A stretch of 64,000 nucleotides of DNA. It comes from Melanopsichium pennsylvanicum (Eukaryota; Basidiomycota; Ustilaginomycetes; Ustilaginales). A program made the position numbers and the translations under genes. The stretch lies in assembly GCA_900208305.1 (NCBI GenBank), contig OAPG01000005.1, positions 124,001-188,000 on the forward strand. Direction: 5' to 3'. Below, in pieces: positions 19,755 to 30,000 of the stretch (the first letter of the stretch is position 1; each line of letters starts with the position of its first letter). Below the pieces are notes generated by a model. The model had not been told where the DNA came from and made no database searches. It saw only the letters and a list, made by a program, of their open reading frames with translations.

Positions 19755-22181
19755 TCAACCAAAGTAAGGCCTAAAATCCTTTGGTGCGGGAGCGAAACCA
19801 TCGGCTGGAGCAGTCTTGTATGGCGTAAATGAAGCATCAGCCGTATTGCCATAAGCCGTATTACCCCACCAACCTGTAGATGCAAAGTCGCTCTGCTTAC
19901 CAGACGGATAGATCAAGCAGAAGAAAATAATGACGGCCGAAATGGCTGTACCAGTATCCAACGCGGCACCAAGAACGTAATTGTAACGAGTCCACCATCC
20001 AGTACGGTACTTCTTGACAATGTAGTTGAAAACAAAACCGCACAAAGCCCACGAAGTGAAATTGATACCCGTCGCAGGAGGCATGAGACCAGTACCAGTA
20101 AAGATGACGGGAGTGTTAACCTTACGAATGAAGGAGCGAGGGAATTTCCGGGTAAGACCCCAAATGATGACGGGGAAAATGGCACCAACCATAAACATCC
20201 AAAGCAACTTGCCGTATTGCTTACCCGGGGAAAACACCGCACCAGGACCAATGAGACCCCAAATCTGCGAAGCAGTGCCGAACACGATGAGGTAGTTGCA
20301 AGTAAACTTGTCGGCAGCTTCCGGAGTGCAGACGTTGTCAATGTTGGAAAACACCCAGCTCTGAACACCAAGAACAACAAACGATGAAACAACAATGGCG
20401 GTGACCTGGGCCACAAACATGTCCCTGGGAGGTACCTTCATGTAATGACCGAGCTTCATGTCGGCAGTGAAGGAGAGACCCTGGTAGACGGCCATGTAAC
20501 AAAACACCTTGAACATCATCATACCGGTAGCGGAACCGGGATGCATGTAACCAATGATGAACTCGGAGATAACGTTAAGACCGACCTCGACGTTAGAGAT
20601 AGCATAAACGATACCGACGGGAAGCATGAAGAAAGCACCAATGATGAGCGAGATGATGAACGCCCAGACTGGAAAGTCGGTTTGGTAACCGGCGCAGCAC
20701 CCAATACCCATCGCAAAGCAGATGACAAAGAGCACAGCGTACCAGATTTTGGGAACCTCGGGATACTTTTGCATGAGTCGGGCGTGAATGTCGCGCTCAT
20801 CATTGATGGAAGTGGTGAATTGCTTGTAGATCTGCTTGCCGTGGAAGAGAGCGACGTGAACAACGACGGCGGTGATGGACGCAAACGAGAGAGCAAACGA
20901 GATGGCGTACGTGACGGAGAAGTACTGCTCCGAATAATTGTTGTAGCCGTCGGCATCAAAGTGGAGATGGTTGGCGGTGGTGACCTTGGCGGTCTTGAAC
21001 TTGTGGCCGAATCGGTCGTAGACACCACTGGTGGAGAATGGCATGTAGGCAAAGTGCCACACGTTCTTGTAGTAGAGGATGGGACCGATGATGCAGTAGC
21101 ATACGACGAAACCACCGAGCACGTTGGCCTGTGCCCACCAAGGGGTGTAGATAGGGTTGCCGTTGTAAGAGTACTGGTTCCAGTCAAAGGTGAGAGGGAT
21201 GAGACCGAGACCTTGGGAAGTGCCAAGCATCTGATTGAGAGGAACGTTGTTGGGTGCGATGAGGCAGAACCAGTTACCAGCCGACATCAAAGCGAAGAGG
21301 TAACCGGGAAGGAAGTACCAAGCAAAGGCACTGGCGCAAGCAATCATGAAGAACTTGTACCTCGACATGTGGCTGGAACCGGTGTCGATCTGACGGTGAA
21401 GCGCGGTGAAGAGAGCCGTGTTACCAAGGTTGGCTGGCCAGATCATGGCGGCGGGCCAGACGAGCCATCTACGGAAGAAACCGGCCATGGAGAAACCGAT
21501 AAGCTGGGAGCTGAGAGTGAGGAGGATGATGTATCCAAAGCCCCAGTCGAAACCGTAGGTGATACGCTGAACGGCCGAAACATTTGATGCATAAGCTCTC
21601 TGATAGGTGACGTTGGACATGACAGTGATAACGGTGTGCTCCTTGACGTTGAAAGGGCCGGGGTTGAGGGTGAAGCTGCCGAAAGGAGTCTTGAAGGTTT
21701 TGGTGGGGAGGAGCTTGGCCATGAAGACACCCATGGGGTATGCGAGCAGCTGTGCGACAAACGAGGTGATGGTAACGGTGGGGTATCGGTAGCTGAGAAG
21801 CTGGTTTACACCAGGAATGACGATTGTGAAGAGCATACCAAGAACCCAAGTACGGAAAGTCATGACGGGCATGGTAGGGTCATCGACATTGGAAACGGCA
21901 GCACGAACTTCGGGGTATGGAGAGTCCTCCTCGAGCTCCTCCTCGATTTGGTACTCGGCCTTGTAGTCACCTTGCTCGATAACGCGCTCGATTTGATCAA
22001 TTTTGGCGGTATCCATATTGGGGTCATTGATGCGGTGGTCGAGGAAGTCAGTCTTAAGATTGTGCTCGACGTTGTTAAGCTCGGCAAGAGATGGTTGAAT
22101 GTCGAACTCGTCTTTGGAGGAGCGCTTCTCTGCGGAGCTGACATTGCTCGAGTGGCTGGCGAGATCAATGTCGTTACCCAT
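19755..22181 (-). CDS. OPT-family oligopeptide transporter
   Basis: The product is a proton-coupled importer of small peptides, located in the plasma membrane or an endomembrane. The start at ATG 22181 gives 808 residues; the frame extends to 22238 but only with a TTG. The N-terminus (about 1-115) is hydrophilic and acidic, typical of the family, and leads into the hallmark SPYPEVRAAVSNVDDPTMPV. Then come about 14-16 hydrophobic segments, including FRTWVLGMLFTIVIPGVNQL and SFVAQLLAYPMGVFMAKLLP, and loops such as FNVKEHTVITVMSNV, a conserved OPT sequence. The C-terminal end has FTGTGLMPPATGINFTSWAL and NYIVKKYRTGWWTRYNYVLG, also strongly conserved. Length fits fungal OPTs. The exact substrate (tetra/pentapeptide, glutathione or siderophore) cannot be told from sequence alone. 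The adjoining region at its 5' side is the gene-poor 2.3 kb gap. Confidence 0.93.
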   Translation of the reverse strand: MGNDIDLASHSSNVSSAEKRSSKDEFDIQPSLAELNNVEHNLKTDFLDHRINDPNMDTAKIDQIERVIEQGDYKAEYQIEEELEEDSPYPEVRAAVSNVDDPTMPVMTFRTWVLGMLFTIVIPGVNQLLSYRYPTVTITSFVAQLLAYPMGVFMAKLLPTKTFKTPFGSFTLNPGPFNVKEHTVITVMSNVTYQRAYASNVSAVQRITYGFDWGFGYIILLTLSSQLIGFSMAGFFRRWLVWPAAMIWPANLGNTALFTALHRQIDTGSSHMSRYKFFMIACASAFAWYFLPGYLFALMSAGNWFCLIAPNNVPLNQMLGTSQGLGLIPLTFDWNQYSYNGNPIYTPWWAQANVLGGFVVCYCIIGPILYYKNVWHFAYMPFSTSGVYDRFGHKFKTAKVTTANHLHFDADGYNNYSEQYFSVTYAISFALSFASITAVVVHVALFHGKQIYKQFTTSINDERDIHARLMQKYPEVPKIWYAVLFVICFAMGIGCCAGYQTDFPVWAFIISLIIGAFFMLPVGIVYAISNVEVGLNVISEFIIGYMHPGSATGMMMFKVFCYMAVYQGLSFTADMKLGHYMKVPPRDMFVAQVTAIVVSSFVVLGVQSWVFSNIDNVCTPEAADKFTCNYLIVFGTASQIWGLIGPGAVFSPGKQYGKLLWMFMVGAIFPVIIWGLTRKFPRSFIRKVNTPVIFTGTGLMPPATGINFTSWALCGFVFNYIVKKYRTGWWTRYNYVLGAALDTGTAISAVIIFFCLIYPSGKQSDFASTGWWGNTAYGNTADASFTPYKTAPADGFAPAPKDFRPYFG

Positions 22182-23482
22182 CTTGAAGATCGCGACCGGG
22201 TTTGGATCGCAGTAAATGAACAAGATAAGGCTGGACAAAGGAGGAGAAATGTAGGAAAGAGGGGGAAAAGCAGCGAGGGTTTAAGTATGGTGTTTGAGTG
22301 CTCGAGGGAAACGAGGTTGACGGAAAAGAGCGAGCCGAATCAGGTATCACCAACGGTTTGTGAGGTCAAAACTGAGTCTATCTATGGATGTGATTGTTAA
22401 CTGATGCGGGCGTTGGTGAAGCGTGAGAGAAAGCTTTTGAGGTTGGTATGATTGGCTGAAACGACACTTTGTTGCAGAAGTGGCGAAATGGCCAATCGAC
22501 GGTGAGCTTTGTGGAACATGCATTATCAAGCAGCAGTTGAGAATGAGGGGGAGTAGGTAAGGGCATGGATAGGTTCGGACAAGAGTGAGCCGACAGCATT
22601 AGGTGTCCAAATTGGCCAAATGTGTAAATGGCGCATGAATTGTGGTGCGCTATAGGAAAGCTAAGAGAAGAGAGAATGAATTTAAGCGCAGATTGGCATG
22701 TCAGATGACCAAAGAGATGGATAAGGTGAAATTGACAGTAAAAGACTTTCTGATTGGTGCCCGCACAGATTTGTATTCGATTCGAATCCAAGTTTGTACA
22801 AAAGCGAGACACAGAGAACAACTCAACTCAAATACTAATACTTTAAAATACAATGAAGCGGCGGTCGATGTATTCAATCAACCCACATTCGGAGATCCAA
22901 CATCATGCAGCGAGAAATACAAATATTTCATTTATCTCTTATTTTAATTCTTAGAAGCTTCTACAAAATCGACTGTCTCAGATTTAAGAAACCATCTGAA
23001 TTCAAACCGTAGGATCTTTTGCCACTCTTTACCGCGGCACGCAAATCTATCCCGTGACTGTCCACCAATTAGAAACCAACGCTTTGGACACGCGAAATCA
23101 CAAGATAAGCCCTCCAACCCACTGCTTAAAATTTCCCGTGCTGCGATACCAAAATAAATAAATAAATAAAAATTCAAGGTCGGATGAGGAGCAAGCGATG
23201 CGTGGGAAATAGCCAGTAGTAGATTCAGAAGCTCAAGCGGCCGTCGTCAACCATCTATCTGCTTGTTGTCTAGAGGCATTCACTTGATGCATTAATCGAA
23301 ATTTACTCTAATATAATAATACAGTCTGGTCTGAGTGTTAATCAAATCGCCAAACATGAATGAATACCTGCATTTTACTAACGGAGCACGCTCTTCCGAA
23401 TCTCTCATAATTTCACTTGAATCCGCCTTCTCTTGCCTTTGTTCCGCTGCTTTTCATTAGCTTATCGCACTCGCAAGCTCCG
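22182..23482. promoter_or_regulatory. Upstream region of the OPT gene
   Basis: Promoter side of the OPT transporter with no supported gene. Normal CpG content. Short frames on both strands lack domains. An AT-rich patch with AAATAAATAAATAAA lies near 23151-23168. Confidence 0.5.
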
Positions 23483-24143
23483 GCTTTTTAACCAAAATTT
23501 GAGGTCAGCTGATTTACCACCAACATTGCATTGCTCATCCATACCAAAGAATGCACATGATACCATTTAGGTAGGATCTAATTGCCAATCAAGTACCTGC
23601 TTGCATCTGATAAACCACCTCAGGGGATACAAATCAATTTTATAAGTGTACAATTTGGTCAAGCTCTACTTGTGTGGTTCAATGAGCTTTGAGCCAGCCC
23701 TATGCCTCTTGTCATGGTGCTGTGCTTATCACTACTCACTCCCAGAGTCAGTGGTGACTGACAGCAACTGAGCCTCATATGTGCTACACTATCCACCTGA
23801 GTCTTCCATGCTTGCTGGAAGCCTAGTTTCCTGTAACAAGTCCCTCAATAGTCCCTCTTCCATATCTACAGCATTTCACAGATCCCCAACCAAGTTTGGC
23901 TAGAACTCCCTACCTTATTGCAAGTCAAATTGAAACCCAATAAAACCAAGAGTTTTATCCAGCTTGATGTTTTACACCCTGTAACACTACCTTCCCCCAA
24001 CCTCCAACCTCCAGCAGCCATCTTCCTGGAGGTTGTGAGGGGAGCACCACTCAATACAAGTAGACTATTCCTGATCACCATCATTGTCTAGATACCTCTC
24101 ACACAAGCTCTAACTTTCCTGTGCCAAGCTGCATAGCATTCCT
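23483..24143. repeat. CpG-free segment, probable mutated transposon or repeat relic
   Basis: I checked every base pair step in this 661-bp stretch and found no CG dinucleotide, although it contains plenty of C and G and both flanks have frequent CG. It is rich in TG and CA, the products of CpG deamination. No intact gene is present: a 72-codon minus frame at 23866-24084 is open but not recognised. A 10-bp inverted repeat lies at 24005-24035. The pattern fits a methylated or RIP-like mutated repeat copy. I could not identify the element or its ends. Confidence 0.6.
24005..24035. repeat. Perfect 10-bp inverted repeat (CAACCTCCAG / CTGGAGGTTG)
   Basis: The arms at 24005-24014 and 24026-24035 are exact reverse complements with an 11-nt loop. 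It lies within the CpG-free segment and may be part of the relic's terminal or internal structure. Confidence 0.8.
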
Positions 24144-24524
24144 GCGCACCAGTGGTACAAGGCCCTTGGCGCAAAAAAACAGACGGCTCTATTCCCGGTT
24201 GTAGAACCACGCCGTTTTCTTAGTACGTGTTAGGTTTTGTGAGTCGAACAACTGGACTCGACGCCGTACGCACAATTTCGGGTCTCGGTCTTCAAAGCCG
24301 GCGAGGTAGCTTGGACCAAGATTTCCCAAGACCCTGCAGTCACCCTAAACATCATCCTCTGCATCTTGATCTTGATCGCTTCCAATACACTACTCAGGGT
24401 CGGCCTTCGAGGATTCATGATCGAGTCAACCATTACGCTCAATCTGATCAAGAACATACGGTCATCGCCATCGCATCTCCATTCAACATTCTATTGGTGA
24501 GCTAGGCTCTACAAAGCGGCCACC

Positions 24525-26519
24525 ATGCCCGCTCCCAAACACAGGCGTTCACAAGATTCCGATCTGGAAGCAGAATCCCTTATCCTTCATCGTTTGAGTA
24601 CCGACGCCTCCGGAGCATCACGTATCACCACTACCTCCACTGGTCCACGCGCCACTGATGCGTATGACGACCTCGATGAGGACTACCAAGTACAAGACGA
24701 GCGTCTTGAAAAGCTGCCTCCGCGAGGAATGCTTGAAGGTTCCAACAACTCCACTCGTATCGACAAGACCGGACGTCCTGCCTGGTTTCGTGGTGTACTT
24801 GAGGGCGATGTACCTCTTCCTGGTCTGTCCGGTCGAGGTGCTGGGATGAGCGCTACCATGGCCCAACGTAATCGAAAGCAACGTGCAAGATGCATGCGTC
24901 TATCCTTGGTCGTAGGTGGCGCCCTATTCGTCATAAGCGCATTCGTTTTCGCTCTAGGCCCCAAAATTGGCGTTAACACAACCAAAATCTACAACTATAT
25001 GGGTGACAAGTGGTACGGCGACTCGGACGTGATTCCGTTTGAATTCAACAAGTCCCCAGGTTATCCTGGGTACTATACCACTGGCGCTCCACCCGATTTT
25101 GCCGAACACATGACTCGCACAGCATCCAAACCTACCCCAACCATTGGCTCGAGCCCTATCCAGACCTTCATCCCAGGATTTCAAGACGCATCGTTTAGAC
25201 CGTTTGAACATATGGGTCCTTTGACACCCTACGTATCTTCCTCCGGTTGGGGAGTGGACGACGCAAAGTACTCTGGTACGCCTCTCGACTCTTCAGGAGC
25301 CGCTTGCACACTGCTTCAAGCCCACATGCTGCATCGTCACGGATCCAGATATCCCACGGCAGGTGGTCCACCCGATGTGCTGCGAGACTTTCTCAAATCG
25401 CACCCAAACCTTCGATACTCGGGCCCACTATCGTTCCTCAACACATACAAGTTTTCGGTGGGCCAAGAGTTACTTACGCCCGTGGGTCGTGGACAATTGT
25501 ACGACTCTGGAGTGAAATCTGCGTTGCTGTACTCCAAGCTTGTCTACTTGGATTCGCTGGAAAAGGACGCAAAGGGCAAAGCCAAAACGCTCTTGGCCAG
25601 AGCTGGTTCGCAACATCGCATTGTCGATTCTGGTCTAGCTTGGCTCAATGGTTTCTTCGGTCCGAATTGGGCTCAAAACACTTCGTTCGAGATACAGATA
25701 GAGGAACCGGGATTCAATACCACCACCGCACCCGAATTCGCTTGTCCCGCTTCGAATCGACCAGGCAATGCACCCGGGGGCGCCATGGCTGATAAGTGGG
25801 TTAACATTTATCTTCAAGATGCCGTGTTGAGATTGAAAGACTCGTTCGGTGGAGCGAATTTAAATGCGAGTTTGTTATTTGGGATGCAACAAATGTGTTC
25901 GTACGATACGGTTGCTTTTGGTTATTCTGATTTCTGTTCCTTGTTTACCAAACAGGAATGGTTGGATTACGAGTATGCTTGGGATATCAGATTTCAGAAT
26001 ACCAATGGAGCTACATCACCACTTGGTAAAGCTTATGGTCTTGGATGGGTTAATGAACTTGTTTCTCGTCTTACCAAAACTGCTTGGGATTCGACTACCC
26101 AAACGAGTGAGAATAGTACGTTGAATTTGGATGCTACCACGTTCCCATTGGATAGGAGATTTTACGTTGATTTTACTCATGATTCAACCATTGTAAGTGT
26201 TCTGGCTTCGCTCGAATTACGCGATTTTAACCAAGATGTACCGGTTCCAATTGATGGTAAAGGTGGAGATGAAAAAAGGAAGTTCAAAACGAGTAAAGTG
26301 GTACCTTTTGGTGCGAGGTTGGTGGTTGAAGTGTGGAAATGTGATGAGGAGGAGTTGGTAAGATTTCAATTGAATGATGCAATTATTTCGTTAGATCAGT
26401 ATGAACAATGTGGTAAGGGTAGAAGGGGAAGGATGGATGGATTGTGTAAAAAACAGGATTTGTTAGAGGCTTTGGAGGGGAGAAATCGAAATGGTTGGTG
26501 GCAAAAGTGTAATAAATAA
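24525..26519 (+). CDS. Membrane-anchored histidine acid phosphatase / phytase-like protein
   Basis: The 664-residue protein has a hydrophilic cytosolic N-terminus (1-120), a single transmembrane segment at about 126-146 (LSLVVGGALFVISAFVFALG) and a large lumenal or extracellular domain, so a type II topology. The catalytic motif RHGSRYP (about 270) carries the nucleophilic His of the branch-2 histidine phosphatases, and THDSTI (about 550) supplies the C-terminal HD pair with the proton donor. Several N-glycosylation sequons and Cys residues fit the exported domain. Family members hydrolyse phosphomonoesters, including phytate; the actual substrate is unknown. The ATG sits in GCCACCATG, a strong initiation context. 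Codon use drifts to T/A-ending codons from about 25860 to the end. It converges with the Sec7 gene across an AT-rich spacer. Confidence 0.9.
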   Translation: MPAPKHRRSQDSDLEAESLILHRLSTDASGASRITTTSTGPRATDAYDDLDEDYQVQDERLEKLPPRGMLEGSNNSTRIDKTGRPAWFRGVLEGDVPLPGLSGRGAGMSATMAQRNRKQRARCMRLSLVVGGALFVISAFVFALGPKIGVNTTKIYNYMGDKWYGDSDVIPFEFNKSPGYPGYYTTGAPPDFAEHMTRTASKPTPTIGSSPIQTFIPGFQDASFRPFEHMGPLTPYVSSSGWGVDDAKYSGTPLDSSGAACTLLQAHMLHRHGSRYPTAGGPPDVLRDFLKSHPNLRYSGPLSFLNTYKFSVGQELLTPVGRGQLYDSGVKSALLYSKLVYLDSLEKDAKGKAKTLLARAGSQHRIVDSGLAWLNGFFGPNWAQNTSFEIQIEEPGFNTTTAPEFACPASNRPGNAPGGAMADKWVNIYLQDAVLRLKDSFGGANLNASLLFGMQQMCSYDTVAFGYSDFCSLFTKQEWLDYEYAWDIRFQNTNGATSPLGKAYGLGWVNELVSRLTKTAWDSTTQTSENSTLNLDATTFPLDRRFYVDFTHDSTIVSVLASLELRDFNQDVPVPIDGKGGDEKRKFKTSKVVPFGARLVVEVWKCDEEELVRFQLNDAIISLDQYEQCGKGRRGRMDGLCKKQDLLEALEGRNRNGWWQKCNK

Positions 26520-26605
26520 TTAAATTAGATGCGTAAAAGTAAAAGTAAAATAAAATCTCAAGCCCCAATTCATAATATGATTTTATTCATTTCCTGTACT
26601 CGCAA

Positions 26606-26623
26606 CTCTCTCTCTCTCTCTCT
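26606..26623. repeat. (CT)9 microsatellite
   Basis: Nine CT units in the convergent spacer downstream of the acid phosphatase gene. Confidence 0.9.
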
Positions 26624-26965
26624 TTTTAGAATGAGAAAGTAAATTCAAAACCAAAACTTTTCATTTTTCGATACAATAAAACCTTTTTTTTTAAAATTAA
26701 CATAATGCATACAGTTTAATCGTAACCAAAAAAAATAAAATAAAAAAAAAATATAATACCGTTTGGCTTTGAGCTCACAACAAAATCTCACCATTCAACA
26801 TGTTTCCCTGATAAAAAAAAATGCCAGTAGTAATTCTTCATATCCTGTATGTAGCTCTCATCCATCGTCTTGACAAATCCACAAATCAATCGAAATTTTA
26901 TCTGTGGTCAGAGAAGTGATGTTTGTTTTCTAATGGTACAGAGTGAATTTACATTTATTGATTGA

Positions 26966-26987
26966 TTTTTTTTTTTTTTTTTTTTTT
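26966..26987. repeat. Homopolymer run of 22 T
   Basis: Twenty-two T residues just beyond the 3' end of the Sec7 gene. Exact length may be uncertain in assembly. Confidence 0.9.
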
Positions 26988-27031
26988 AGTCAAGCTTTTT
27001 ATTCTCTAAAAATTTCCCTCGATCGCACTCT

Positions 27032-30000
27032 CTAGACATCGCAAGATGAACCATTACTATTAACGTGTCTCAACCTCTCACCAAGTAATCGCTCTTTTTC
27101 CTTTCCATCGCTGATCAACCTCTTTCTCTGTTCCTCCTTATTTGCATCAATCATTCCTCTAGTTACACCTACCTTGTATAGAAATCCTCGAAGTGCGTCT
27201 GCAATGTCGGTAGGTAAAGGCTCTTTTGCCAACAATTCAACTGCCAAAGCGTAGAATTCTGCACTATGTTTTGTAAAAACTTTCCCTTCCCCAACCTCAT
27301 CCTCATCCTGTGTCATCTTTGTACTATCATTGAAAGTACAAATACCCGTAAAAATCTCGGCAACCACCGAACTCCAAGCACCAATATTTCTGCCTTGCGT
27401 TTCGGGATCCAAAGGAAGAAATCCACATACAATTTCGTATCCTAAAGGTACCAATCTCTTTCTCACTTCCAACTGCAACTCTACGTGCGTTCCACGCAAA
27501 TCACCATGCATCCGCACCAAAATGTGCACCAACGTTGCCGCAGAAGACGATTCCTGTTTTAGCAAGTTGGGCAATTGTTTCATAAATCCAACCTTCCACA
27601 ATGCGACTCGAAGATCTTTATCCGCGTTGAAACGTTTGCTGAACGTATAACTGTCTTCCAAGACGGTCGTGAGTCGCAATAATTGCGCAGCAGGCATGGT
27701 GAGATAGACTTCCTCGTTCTGCAATAGCTCGTGCATTGTTTCGATCAAAAGAAGTTGAAGAACGCACTTGACAATGATGGCTTTGAACGCTTTTCTCCTC
27801 TCCGCTCCACTCATCACCACAACACCGCGTTGAGTTTGTACCGTCGACTCTGACGAATCCTCTTTACCCTCACCATCACCTACTTCTGCTGCTGCTTCGA
27901 CCGCAGGTGACAATGGAACAAGAGCATTTCCCGTCGGTGAAGCATCTGAGTTGTTGGTCCGAGAAGCATCATTCTTGTTACTACCATCCGCCCTCAATGC
28001 AGGATCAAACAACTGCGTCGCAGTCGTCGTCTTGAAAAGCTGCACAAACGTATCCGCCACCAAAGCCCATTTTTCCTCGCTCAACTTCCTCACATTCTTC
28101 TCGAGCAATCCCTGCAAACAGCTCGTCCCGATCCTCGCCAACGTATCGTTCTCCTGGCAGATACACGCACAAAGCAAGTCGAGTAATCCGGGCAACAGCC
28201 TTTCCAACGTTTCAAAGTAAAAAGTCCAAAGATCCACCAAGTTGCGCAACGCCTGGATCAGCGTGGTGCTGAGCCAAACCGACATGTCTTCGTGCGACGA
28301 GAAGCGGCTCACGTCCGACCTGGATCGGAGGACGGAGAAGATGGGGAAGAGGATCTCTTGACATACCGTGTCCCAAAAATCGGGACGGAACGAGGAACCG
28401 TATTGTTTGAGGATGGAGAAAAGAGAGTCGAGGGCGACACGGCGCACTTCCAGATCTTCTCCCGTCATGATAATGTCGTGAAATGCAAAGAGGACGGGGA
28501 ACCAGAATCGGACCATCGGATCGTCGGTCATAGGTACACTTGCTGCCGGTCCCGGATCGCCACCTTCTTGAATCGGACACTCCTTCGCATTGAGCATGGA
28601 CGCCACCAACCCTCTCAACAGCTCGGTGGCTTGAAGAGAAAGCCTCTGCTTGTTGGCCTTGGCAAAGTGGGTTGCACAAATGCACAGATCTGCAAAGCTT
28701 CCATTCACAATGATCGCACCAAGGTGTTTCGAATTGAGTTGCTTGACCAGATCAAACGCATACGCTGAAACGCGTTCGCTCGGAGCACTCGCCGCCGAAC
28801 CAAATACACCAAACATGGTCCTCCATCCACTTCGAATGTTTCCCACTCGACTCTGCAACATTTGCTCCAAACATTGCAACACCATCTCCTTCGCCTCGCC
28901 ACTTCGGTTGCGTTGCATCGTCACCTCAAACGGCTTCAAAAAGTCTTTCTGGAATTTGAAATGTGGCAGTTCTTCCTTTTCCAAAAAACGCATCGCTAGT
29001 TGTCGCAACGAATCCAGACCAAAGGCAGACACATGCACATTGGGATGACAACACACCATGTTGAAATGTTCTCCGAGAATGGCCCAAATGTTACTCCACT
29101 CCAAGCGGATTCGACCCATATTGTAGTACGAAATCTCGACCAGTTTCTGCAACGAAAACAGACGAGGGTGTTCGGTGAGACCCGAAGATTGGATCTCTTC
29201 CCAAGAAACATCGGACAGCGCCTGGACAAAGTCAACGATCGCGGTACCGGATAGGGTTGGAGTGGAGGAGAACACCATATCAGCAGCCACAGTGACCTCG
29301 GATGAAGCTCCTGCCTGCACCACTTCACTGTTGGGCAGAGATGCTTGCCTCACCCTACCAGCACCGCTGGAAGCGCTCGAAGCTGTGGATCGTCGTCCGA
29401 TCTCAGGCAGTTGCCTCCCGTCCATACCACCCGAGATGAGTTGGAATCTCTCGAGCTGGCTGACACAGGTAAGCACCTCCCTCCACGAACCTTTGAGGTA
29501 GTTGCCCTCACTGTGCGCAACGCCCAGCAGCGTTTTGATCGCCTCGACATTCTTGGATTTCATCTCACCGAGATTGTTCAAGAATGTAAACTTGGCCAGC
29601 GTCGTAACAAATGCGTTCCTTTCCAATTCCAGGCCGAACAAGCTCACGATCTTGATCGCATCTCTAAAACCTTCCAAACACTTGCCTACGACCTCCTCGT
29701 CATCGCTCTCCTGCAAGGGACTGCTAATACCTGCCAAGAAGGGCATCCACGCCACCTCAAACATGGGCTTGACGTGTTCAAAGTGCGATGCGCTGAAAAA
29801 GTGTTCGGCCGCGGCACGCTGTTGAGGGCCAATCCTACGTTGTGCTCGGACCATGGTTCGGAACAAAGCTTCGGTTTTGTTGGCCATCCCTTCGGATTGA
29901 AGCACATACGCTTCTCGTTGAAGATCTCTGCCCACCGTAGCGATAGCGTTGGCCAGACCGCTACTCTTCTCTACAGGTGCGGGCGTCTGAATTTCGTCCT

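Larger units (their letters stand above)
26520..27031. other. Very AT-rich convergent spacer
   Basis: This lies between the acid phosphatase and Sec7 3' ends. It contains a CT microsatellite (26606-26623), several A runs and a T22 run at 26966-26987. No gene seen. Confidence 0.7.

Noticed and set aside
20445..21587. 380-codon ORF on the + strand opposite the OPT transporter
   Set aside because: It is the mirror of strongly biased codon use in the OPT gene, is Glu/Asp/Val/Gly-rich and has no recognisable domain or membrane pattern.
22944..23177. 77-codon minus frame upstream of the OPT gene
   Set aside because: Opens in an AT-rich tandem AAATAAAT tract and has no recognisable feature.
23866..24084. 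72-codon minus frame inside the CpG-free segment as a transposon gene remnant
   Set aside because: No reverse transcriptase, integrase or transposase motif is recognisable; kept only as part of the relic description.
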